From contig CAZAJS010000074.1 of the NCBI GenBank assembly GCA_964485635.1, positions 1-5,881 on the forward strand: 5,881 nt of DNA. Reading direction: 5' to 3'. Under the pieces are notes generated by a model. It was not told the origin of the DNA and did not search any database. It worked only from the letters and a program-made list of their open reading frames with translations. Below are positions 1 to 5,435 of the stretch, piece by piece. Made by a program: the position numbers and the translations under genes. This stretch comes from CAZAJS01 sp964485635 (lineage in GTDB: Bacteria > Pseudomonadota > Gammaproteobacteria > Francisellales > Francisellaceae). Each line of letters opens with the position of its first letter. Within the stretch, counting starts at the first letter, position 1.

Positions 1-1
1 A

Positions 2-652
2 ACTTGGAATTTGATGAAAATTAATGCTGAATTAGTTGAAGGTTATGAGCGGCTAGATCAAGTTGAACCTGCCGTAAGCATTTTTGGTTCAGCACGTTTA
101 ACCCCAGAAACAGCTTATTTTCAATCAGCCCAACAAGTCGCAAGTTTGCTGTCTAAGCATAATTTTAATATTATTACTGGTGGCGGGCCTGGTATTATGG
201 AAGCGGCAAATATTGGTGCCTCAGAGCATGGCGCATTGAGTGTTGGTTTAAATATTAGCTTGCCTTTTGAGCAAACACCCAACCCGCATCAAGATATTTC
301 ATTACACTATCGCTACTTTTTTACCCGCAAAGCCATGTTTGTCAAACATTCTATTGCTTATGTGGTCATGCCAGGTGGATTTGGCACACTTGATGAGCTT
401 TTTGACATTCTAACGCTTGTTCAAACCAAGAAAAAACGTGAAATGCCAATTATTCTATTCGGCAAGTCTTTTTGGCAACCATTAATGGATTGGATTCAAA
501 CGGAACTAGTTGAGCAACAAGTTATTAGCCCAGAAGACCCAAATCTTATTTCAGTAACAGATGACCCTGAAATGGTTTTAAAAACGATCCAATCTCACTA
601 TGATGAAAAAGTCTTAACTCATCAACGCAAAGGTCGTGAATTTGTTTTTTAA
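2..652 (+). CDS. LOG-family (TIGR00730-type) nucleotide 5'-monophosphate phosphoribohydrolase, 5' end outside window
   Basis: This is a Rossmann-fold protein of the LOG family, often mislabelled lysine decarboxylase. Characterised members cleave the N-glycosidic bond of nucleoside 5'-monophosphates, releasing the base and ribose 5-phosphate in the cytoplasm. Both signatures are present: GGGPGIMEAAN (codons at 179-211) and PGGFGTLDE (codons at 371-397), with the TRK segment between them (codons at 323-331). These positions build the phosphate-binding and active site. The first in-frame start-like codons (TTG at 11, ATG at 14) have no ribosome binding site. The frame stays open to base 2 and reads TWNLMKINAELVEGYE, which matches the conserved block (roughly SWRVFKIMSEFVEGFE) that lies well inside gammaproteobacterial homologues. 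I therefore call the gene truncated by the window edge. It ends 19 bp before the next gene and is probably cotranscribed with it. The family is secure; the substrate is not. Confidence 0.9.
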   Translation, partial: TWNLMKINAELVEGYERLDQVEPAVSIFGSARLTPETAYFQSAQQVASLLSKHNFNIITGGGPGIMEAANIGASEHGALSVGLNISLPFEQTPNPHQDISLHYRYFFTRKAMFVKHSIAYVVMPGGFGTLDELFDILTLVQTKKKREMPIILFGKSFWQPLMDWIQTELVEQQVISPEDPNLISVTDDPEMVLKTIQSHYDEKVLTHQRKGREFVF

Positions 653-659
653 ATAAATT

Positions 660-664
660 AAGGA
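660..664 (+). promoter_or_regulatory. Ribosome binding site of the small membrane protein gene
   Basis: AAGGA lies 7 nt before the ATG at 672. This is a good Shine-Dalgarno match and supports translation of the short downstream frame as a real gene. Confidence 0.7.
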
Positions 665-671
665 TGCATTT

Positions 672-923
672 ATGGAACCCACTTGGCAACAAACGGCTTT
701 TGCCGCGATTTATTCAAACACCTCACTGATGATTACGTTATTAACGGTAATATTGCATATCATCTGCGCTACCGCCGTTGCCAAAGATTTAGGTAATATG
801 GCGAAACGAAGCATTGCCCCTCAAATTTTACCGACCGCTGGGTGGGTGTTAGCCGCATTGCTCGGTGGGATTTGGGCCACAGGAATTTATTGGGTCATGC
901 ACCACTCTAGCTGGGCTCGTTGA
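672..923 (+). CDS. Small two-helix inner-membrane protein of unknown function
   Basis: I do not recognise this 83-residue protein. It has two hydrophobic stretches, about residues 16-36 and 54-76, joined by a short loop with K38, D39, K45 and R46. By the positive-inside rule the loop should be cytoplasmic and both ends periplasmic. The first helix contains H29 and C32. The C terminus is aromatic and basic (WVMHHSSWAR). There is no cleavable signal peptide and no catalytic motif. A clear ribosome binding site, codon use like its neighbours, and a 19-bp gap after the LOG gene support a real gene, probably cotranscribed with it. It ends 8 bp before the end of rlmB, which runs the opposite way. 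I can suggest no function beyond a membrane role. Confidence 0.75.
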   Translation: MEPTWQQTAFAAIYSNTSLMITLLTVILHIICATAVAKDLGNMAKRSIAPQILPTAGWVLAALLGGIWATGIYWVMHHSSWAR

Positions 924-931
924 CGGCAACT

Positions 932-1693
932 TTAAGCCTTTTTTGCCACTTGCCGTTGACGTAATGCTTCATAAAGGCTCACCCCCGTAGCAACGGAGAC
1001 ATTAAGGCTGCTAACGGCCCCAGCCATAGGCAAATAAGCCAGAAAATCACATTGTTGTCGGGTTTGCTTTCGCAACCCACTTCCTTCTGCGCCAACAACT
1101 AGGGCACATGGGTCAGTCAAGTCACAAGCATACAAATCTTGGTCAGCTTCACCGGCTAATCCAGTAATCCAAATACCTGACTGTTGCAATATTTTCATTG
1201 TTGCGACTAAATTAGACACCGCGACCAAGGTCATGGTTTCTGTTGCACCACTTGAGACTTTTTGTACAGTCGATGAAATTGGGGCACTTTTATCTTTAGG
1301 AAAAATCACCATATCAACCCCAGCGCCTTCAGCACTGCGAATACAAGCACCGACATTATGCGGATCTTGAAGTGTATCTAATAGCAAAATTAATGGGGGC
1401 TGATGACACTGTTCAAGCAAATTTGGGATATCTTGCTGTGTATGAATTACGAGTGACTGAGTGACTTCTGCAGCAATATCATGTGTCGTTTCTGACTCAA
1501 TTGTCCGCTGCCAGGCTTTTTTATCGAGTAATTCAACGACAGCACCTTGTTGTCTTGCTTGCTGCAGTAAAGGTTTTAGGCGTGTGTTTTCTTTTGAACT
1601 ATGCAAACAGTAAATTTTTTGAATACTTTGCGGTTGTGTTTTTAAACGTTGTCGTACAGTATGGTAACCATAAATCATAGACGATGTTGCCAT
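932..1693 (-). CDS. rlmB: 23S rRNA (guanosine-2'-O-)-methyltransferase RlmB (SpoU/TrmH superfamily)
   Basis: RlmB transfers a methyl group from S-adenosylmethionine to the 2'-OH of a conserved guanosine in 23S rRNA (G2251 in E. coli), in the peptidyl-transferase P loop. Numbering from the ATG at 1693 (253 residues; E. coli has about 243), the N-terminal substrate-binding domain spans about 6-80. The trefoil-knot SPOUT domain follows, with motif 1 DPHNVGACIRSA (110-121, R119), motif 2 VVGAEGSGLR (199-208, E203) and motif 3 SSLNVSVATG (228-237). An in-frame TTG at 1714 would add seven residues. I prefer the ATG at 1693 because it has AGGA 8 nt upstream and gives MATSSMIYG, close to E. coli MSEMIYG. 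It lies 40 bp downstream of hldE on the same strand and is probably cotranscribed with it. One oddity: the usual HQG of the N-terminal domain reads HDI (71-73). Confidence 0.96.
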   Translation of the reverse strand: MATSSMIYGYHTVRQRLKTQPQSIQKIYCLHSSKENTRLKPLLQQARQQGAVVELLDKKAWQRTIESETTHDIAAEVTQSLVIHTQQDIPNLLEQCHQPPLILLLDTLQDPHNVGACIRSAEGAGVDMVIFPKDKSAPISSTVQKVSSGATETMTLVAVSNLVATMKILQQSGIWITGLAGEADQDLYACDLTDPCALVVGAEGSGLRKQTRQQCDFLAYLPMAGAVSSLNVSVATGVSLYEALRQRQVAKKA

Positions 1694-1701
1694 CTTAATA
1701 T

Positions 1702-1705
1702 TCCT
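1702..1705 (-). promoter_or_regulatory. Ribosome binding site that sets the rlmB start
   Basis: On the minus strand AGGA, preceded by a run of A, lies 8 nt before the ATG at 1693. It falls inside the frame that would begin at the TTG at 1714, and so argues for the ATG start. Confidence 0.7.
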
Positions 1706-1733
1706 TTTTTTCAATCATATTCATTACAATGGA

Positions 1734-3158
1734 TTATTGCTTTTGATGTTGTTGAATAATACGCTGAATAATCTCAGATGTTGACACGCCTGGAACTAAA
1801 TCAATCGTTTCAACTCTCCCACCTCGAGATAAAACAGTATCAGCTCCAGCAATTTCATTAACTTGATAGTCAGCCCCTTTAACCAATACATCCGGCTGCA
1901 ATTGAGCAATCAATTCAGCAGGGGTATCTTGATCAAAAGCTACAACCCAATCAACACATGCTAAAGCACTGAGTACTTCTAGGCGTTTTTCTAATGGCAT
2001 CACAGGCCGATGAGCTCCTTTTAACCGCTGGATGGAGCTGTCAGTATTCACTGCAACAATTAATCGATCTCCCAAGGCGCGGGCCTTTTTCAAATAATCC
2101 ACATGCCCAGCATGTAGCAAATCAAAACAACCATTGGTCATGACAATGGTCTCACCTCGTAAGTGGGACTCTTCAATGGCTTGAGATAATTGTGAGACAG
2201 ATAACGCCCCTTTATCTAAATGGCTTTGATCATAAACGGCTTGTTGCAATTCTTTGACGGTGACAACGGCAGTCCCCACCTTGCCGACCACAACGCCTGC
2301 CGCGGCATTCGCTAATCTTAATGCAGCGTTCATATCCCATTTTGTGGCAATTGCCATGGCAAATACGGCAATAACAGTATCCCCTGCACCAGTGACGTCA
2401 AAGACTTCTTTAGCAACCGTTGGGACAGTTTGCACTTGTCCCTGATGATCCACGAGCGTCATCCCATCTTGACTGCGTGTGATCAACAATCCTTTTAACT
2501 GATGCCTTTGAATTTGTTCACGTGCTTTGGCAATCAAATCAGCTTCTTGTGTCCATGCGCCAGCGGCTTGTTGAAACTCTTTTTGATTTGGCGTGATATA
2601 ACTGGCTTTCGCATAAGCACTAAAGTCCATTTGTTTAGGATCCACTAAGACAGGGCACTGGTGGGCATTAGCTAATTCAATCAAGGCTTGGGGATTGCTT
2701 AATGTCCCTTTACCATAGTCACTTAATACTAACACGTCATAATCATCAATTAATTGTGCGACTTGTTGATATAAACTTGTTTGATATTCTTGGTGAAATG
2801 GCTGCTCAAAATCCATGCGCAATAATTGTTGTCGCTGGGCTAAGACACGTAATTTTCGAATCGTTGGCTGAGCCGTTTCAATCAAATAAGGCATAATATT
2901 ATTTGAGCTTAACTGTTGCTGCATTTGTTTGGCGGCATCATCTTGGCCAACAAAACCACAAATAGCAACTTGCCCTTCTAAACTGGCAATATTCAGCGCC
3001 ACATTCCCTGCCCCCCCAATACGGGTGTGGATATTATCCACTCCGACAACAGGGACAGGGGCTTCCGGTGAAACACGATGGGTTGTGCCTGTATAATATT
3101 GATCTAACATCACATCCCCAACGACTAAAATACGAGCTTGTGCTAATTGATTAATCAT
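1734..3158 (-). CDS. hldE: Bifunctional heptose 7-phosphate kinase / heptose 1-phosphate adenylyltransferase HldE
   Basis: HldE carries out two steps of ADP-heptose synthesis for the LPS inner core in the cytoplasm: phosphorylation of D-glycero-D-manno-heptose 7-phosphate at C1, and later ADP transfer onto heptose 1-phosphate. The 474 residues match the usual fused length (E. coli 477). The N-terminal PfkB-type ribokinase domain (about 1-315) has VGDVMLDQY (13-21), SPEAPVPVV (30-38), RIGGAGNVALN (47-57) and the catalytic DVTGAGD (254-260, D260). The C-terminal nucleotidyltransferase domain (about 335-474) has GCFDLLHAGH (343-352, the HxGH ATP site) and STSEII (459-464). Both active sites look intact. 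The ATG start fits the family but has no clear Shine-Dalgarno sequence. It is divergent from lpxH across 99 bp and is followed by rlmB after 40 bp. The intermediates beta-heptose phosphate and ADP-heptose are known inducers of ALPK1-TIFA signalling in host cells. Confidence 0.97.
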   Translation of the reverse strand: MINQLAQARILVVGDVMLDQYYTGTTHRVSPEAPVPVVGVDNIHTRIGGAGNVALNIASLEGQVAICGFVGQDDAAKQMQQQLSSNNIMPYLIETAQPTIRKLRVLAQRQQLLRMDFEQPFHQEYQTSLYQQVAQLIDDYDVLVLSDYGKGTLSNPQALIELANAHQCPVLVDPKQMDFSAYAKASYITPNQKEFQQAAGAWTQEADLIAKAREQIQRHQLKGLLITRSQDGMTLVDHQGQVQTVPTVAKEVFDVTGAGDTVIAVFAMAIATKWDMNAALRLANAAAGVVVGKVGTAVVTVKELQQAVYDQSHLDKGALSVSQLSQAIEESHLRGETIVMTNGCFDLLHAGHVDYLKKARALGDRLIVAVNTDSSIQRLKGAHRPVMPLEKRLEVLSALACVDWVVAFDQDTPAELIAQLQPDVLVKGADYQVNEIAGADTVLSRGGRVETIDLVPGVSTSEIIQRIIQQHQKQ

Positions 3159-3257
3159 AATGTTGATATTAATTTTGCAATTCGACTGATGATGTTTGTT
3201 AGCTTATCATGTTTTATTATGATACGCTTAGCACTATACCAAAAAATTCTGATATGA
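3159..3257. promoter_or_regulatory. Divergent hldE/lpxH promoter region
   Basis: These 99 AT-rich bases separate the start codons of two divergent LPS genes and must hold both promoters unless one lies inside a gene. Plus-strand -10 candidates for lpxH are TATTAT (3215-3220), TATGAT (3218-3223) and TATACC (3235-3240). Minus-strand candidates for hldE are CATAAT (3221-3216) and TATAGT (3238-3233). None has a good -35 element at 16-18 bp; the best for hldE is TTGGTA (3242-3237), only 15 bp before CATAAT. The exact start sites cannot be assigned from sequence. Neither gene has a clear Shine-Dalgarno sequence here. Confidence 0.5.
3201..3228. repeat. Imperfect palindrome in the hldE/lpxH intergenic region, possible operator
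   Basis: The arms agcttatcat (3201-3210) and atgatacgct (3219-3228) are reverse complements at 9 of 10 positions, with an 8-bp AT spacer. The centre lies about 56 bp from the hldE start and 43 bp from the lpxH start, and several candidate -10 elements on both strands overlap it. This geometry suits a dimeric regulator acting on both genes. No T-run follows on either strand, so it is not an intrinsic terminator. The binding protein is unknown. Confidence 0.45.
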
Positions 3258-3986
3258 ATGAATATGATTCAAGATTATTATTTTATTTCAGATTTACATT
3301 TACACCCTGATGGACTGGAAAATATTCAGGCATTTAAGACGTTTATCCAATCAATTGCTCGCCCTAAAACAGCATTATATATCCTAGGAGATTTTTTTGA
3401 TTATTGGGTCGGCGATGATGATTTAAATGATTTTACTCGTGATATTATCTGGCAACTTCGTTTTGCGAATCACGCTGGTTTGAGTGTTTATTTAATGCAT
3501 GGGAATCGTGACTTCCTATTAGGTAAAGGCTTTTGCCAGTTAGCCGCCTGTGAATTATTGACCGATCCAACCATTCTCAAACAGTTTGGTCAAACCATTG
3601 TATTGACGCATGGAGATTTAATGTGCACAGATGATATTGAGTACTTAAAATTTCGGCGCCTTGTTCGTAACCGTCTTTTCCAATTAGCGTTTTTAAGCAC
3701 CACATGGTCTTATCGCCAAAAAATGGCACAAAAAGCACGCCATAAAAGCAAAAGCCAACAAAAAATTGTGGATGTAACGACCCAAGGTATTGAACAAATG
3801 GCTCGTTATCAACCGGATCTGTTAATTCATGGGCATACCCATTTAAAAGACCAACACCAACATGATGGATTTAACCGCTGGGTTTTGGGGGATTGGCATA
3901 AAGGCCATGGCAGTTATATTCATCTTAATGCTAATGGTGTTGATATGCTAGATTTTGACGGGAATCAGCCCTCTAAAAATCAATAA
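3258..3986 (+). CDS. lpxH: UDP-2,3-diacylglucosamine diphosphatase LpxH
   Basis: LpxH hydrolyses UDP-2,3-diacylglucosamine to lipid X and UMP, the fourth step of lipid A synthesis, at the cytoplasmic face of the inner membrane. It is a calcineurin-like metallophosphoesterase with a Mn cluster. All the metal and substrate motifs are visible in the 242 residues: DLH (12-14), GDFFDYWVGDDD (44-55, D45), HGNRDFLLGK (81-90, N83 and R84), THGD (117-120) and HGHTH (191-195). The basic stretch at about 133-170 (FRRLVRNR to KSKSQQK) corresponds to the lipid- and membrane-facing cap of the family. Three ATGs lie within 11 bp: 3254 (out of frame, an 18-codon frame ending at 3310), 3258 and 3264. None has a convincing ribosome binding site. 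3264 would give an N terminus closer in length to E. coli. The identity is secure and the start is uncertain by two codons. Confidence 0.95.
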   Translation: MNMIQDYYFISDLHLHPDGLENIQAFKTFIQSIARPKTALYILGDFFDYWVGDDDLNDFTRDIIWQLRFANHAGLSVYLMHGNRDFLLGKGFCQLAACELLTDPTILKQFGQTIVLTHGDLMCTDDIEYLKFRRLVRNRLFQLAFLSTTWSYRQKMAQKARHKSKSQQKIVDVTTQGIEQMARYQPDLLIHGHTHLKDQHQHDGFNRWVLGDWHKGHGSYIHLNANGVDMLDFDGNQPSKNQ

Positions 3987-4002
3987 GTGATTGCGTTGTG
4001 GC

Positions 4003-4031
4003 TTGAAGTGAGACATCAAACGGCTTATAAT
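4003..4031 (+). promoter_or_regulatory. Sigma-70 promoter of the SLC13-like permease gene
   Basis: TTGAAG (4003-4008) and a perfect TATAAT (4026-4031) are separated by exactly 17 bp. This is the best promoter match in the window. It starts 17 bp after the lpxH stop and predicts a transcription start near 4038, giving a leader of about 46 nt to the ATG at 4084. It implies that the permease can be expressed independently of lpxH. Confidence 0.7.
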
Positions 4032-4037
4032 AATAAT

Positions 4038-4074
4038 TTGCTTATCAATATCATACTCAATCCATCATAAGCAA
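4038..4074 (+). repeat. Inverted repeat (predicted hairpin) in the permease 5' leader
   Basis: TTGCTTAT (4038-4045) and ATAAGCAA (4067-4074) are perfect 8-bp reverse complements around a 21-nt loop. The first arm begins at about the predicted transcription start, so the mRNA would carry a stem at or near its 5' end, finishing 9 nt before the ATG at 4084. It could stabilise the transcript, limit ribosome access, or act as a DNA operator. The stem is AT-rich and has no T-run after it, so it is not a terminator. Confidence 0.4.
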
Positions 4075-4083
4075 TTAACTAGA

Positions 4084-5343
4084 ATGGATTCTATCATGTT
4101 AAGTATGTCTTGGCCTACAGGGCTGACTTTTTTAATTTTCTTACTGACTTATATTGCCCTTGGGGTTGGTAAGATTTGGCGACTAAAACTAGATCGGGCC
4201 AGTATTGCATTATTAGGTGCAATCGCCATGTTAGCATTTGGAAATATCGACCTTGAACAAGCCACAAGCTCTGCCATTAATTTTGAGGCATTAGCGATTT
4301 TATTTAGCCTTATGGTCATTGTTAGCCAACTTTATTATGGTGGCTTCTTTGGCGCAGTAGCAACGCGATTAACAGCATTAAGCGCCTATCCATGCTTATT
4401 TTTAGCCATTTTAATGCTCACCGCTGGCATTTTATCGGCTTTTTTAAGTAATAATGTAGTGGCATTAAGTTTTACCCCAATTTTAACAGTCATCCTCCTT
4501 CGACAAGGCTATAATCCGGTCGCATTTTTAATTGGTTTGGCTATGGCTTGTAATATTGGATCAACTTATACCACTTTAGGTAATGCACAAAATATTTTAA
4601 TTGCTGAATCAGCGAATGTCGATTTTTCTCACTATTTGCTTTGGGCTTTTACCCCCGTCAGTATGGCCTTAATCGCTGCGTATATTATTACTGTCAAACT
4701 CGGCAAGCCAACTTTTTATTTATCAAAAAAAATTGATATCAATACAGATGAAGAAGATGTCATTGCCTTTGACCGCTGGCGAGTAACAAAAGGAGTGGCT
4801 ACTTTGATCACAATTGTAGTCTTATTTTTCAGCCCACTGCCTCGTTATTTAGTCACATTGGTTGGCGCTGGGATTCTACTATGCAGTCAACGCTTAGAAA
4901 GCCGTACTGTTTTATCCCGTGTCGATTGGAATCTATTAATTTTATTTGCTTCCTTATTTGTCATCATTGGTGGGCTTAATAATACTGATTTACCAGAACA
5001 AGCAATTGCTTTTATTCAACATCAAGGCATTAATACGCAATCGCCTTATATTTTATCTTTATTAGCCGGCTGTTTGAGCATTTTAATTAATAATGCCGCG
5101 GCTGTGATTTTATTAGTCAATACGTTGCCAATCCATGGGATGAATGCATATGTGTTAATGATGGCAAATGCTTTTGCTGGCAATTTTTTATTAATTGGCA
5201 GTATTACAGCTTTAATTGTCTCGCAATCAGCTGCGAATTTTGGGGTTAAGATCAAATTTGGCGTTTTCCTTAAATATGGCGTTTTAACAACACTTTTAAG
5301 CTATGGCATTTTATTTGTTTGGATTTGGTTAACACAGTTTTAA
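4084..5343 (+). CDS. SLC13/ArsB-like (ion transporter superfamily) anion permease
   Basis: This 419-residue integral inner-membrane protein has about 11-12 hydrophobic segments. The two-fold internal repeat of the ion transporter superfamily is visible. The re-entrant hairpins LSAFLSNNVVALSFTPIL (117-134) and LSILINNAAAVILLVNTLP (331-349) correspond to each other. Each is followed by a Gly/Asn-rich segment, NIGSTYTTLGNAQN (157-170) and GNFLLIGSITALIVSQSAANFG (366-387). A charged cytoplasmic linker (about 207-232) joins the halves. The GNxQN form resembles the poorly characterised YbiR-type anion permeases rather than arsenite or citrate carriers. There is no adjacent arsR, arsC or dicarboxylate gene, so I name no substrate. 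The start is unclear: M1 (4084) has no Shine-Dalgarno sequence, and M5 (4096) has TGGA 7 nt upstream. It has its own promoter and is followed by guaC after 92 bp. Confidence 0.85.
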   Translation: MDSIMLSMSWPTGLTFLIFLLTYIALGVGKIWRLKLDRASIALLGAIAMLAFGNIDLEQATSSAINFEALAILFSLMVIVSQLYYGGFFGAVATRLTALSAYPCLFLAILMLTAGILSAFLSNNVVALSFTPILTVILLRQGYNPVAFLIGLAMACNIGSTYTTLGNAQNILIAESANVDFSHYLLWAFTPVSMALIAAYIITVKLGKPTFYLSKKIDINTDEEDVIAFDRWRVTKGVATLITIVVLFFSPLPRYLVTLVGAGILLCSQRLESRTVLSRVDWNLLILFASLFVIIGGLNNTDLPEQAIAFIQHQGINTQSPYILSLLAGCLSILINNAAAVILLVNTLPIHGMNAYVLMMANAFAGNFLLIGSITALIVSQSAANFGVKIKFGVFLKYGVLTTLLSYGILFVWIWLTQF

Positions 5344-5370
5344 AACAGTTCGATATAAAGGCAGTTGCGT

Positions 5371-5398
5371 TTGGAATGTTTTCACCTTAAACTAATAT
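5371..5398 (+). promoter_or_regulatory. Weak candidate promoter for guaC
   Basis: TTGGAA (5371-5376) and TAATAT (5393-5398) are 16 bp apart, each matching 4 of 6 consensus bases. An overlapping alternative is TTGCGT (5365-5370) with TAAACT (5388-5393) at 17 bp. Neither is strong, and read-through from the permease gene is possible because I see no terminator between them. Confidence 0.25.
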
Positions 5399-5422
5399 AT
5401 GGTTTTCATAGAAGAATTAATT

Positions 5423-5427
5423 AAGGA
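5423..5427 (+). promoter_or_regulatory. Ribosome binding site of guaC
   Basis: AAGGA lies 8 nt before the ATG at 5436. It fixes the start of the partial gene that runs off the window. Confidence 0.75.
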
Positions 5428-5435
5428 TTAAAATC

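Noticed and set aside
923..956. Intrinsic terminator between the small membrane gene and rlmB
   Set aside because: The stem is 7 bp with a 20-nt loop, and no T-run follows it on either strand.
1483..1680. Plus-strand open frame inside rlmB
   Set aside because: It is antisense to a well-conserved enzyme, has no ribosome binding site and its translation resembles nothing. It is a shadow frame.
2254..2896. Plus-strand open frames opposite hldE (2254-2445 and 2702-2896)
   Set aside because: Both are antisense shadows. The first is a low-complexity Thr/Ala/Pro string produced by hldE codon use.
5046..5255. Minus-strand open frame inside the permease gene
   Set aside because: It is antisense to conserved transmembrane hairpins, with no start signals or recognisable motif.
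5337..5346. GTTTTAAAAC palindrome over the permease stop codon as a terminator
   Set aside because: It has no loop, is almost all A/T and is not followed by a T-run. It is likely chance in AT-rich sequence.
5361..5380. PurR-like operator upstream of guaC
   Set aside because: Only TTGCGT resembles half of the purine operator. The matching ACGCAA half is absent and the centre does not fit.
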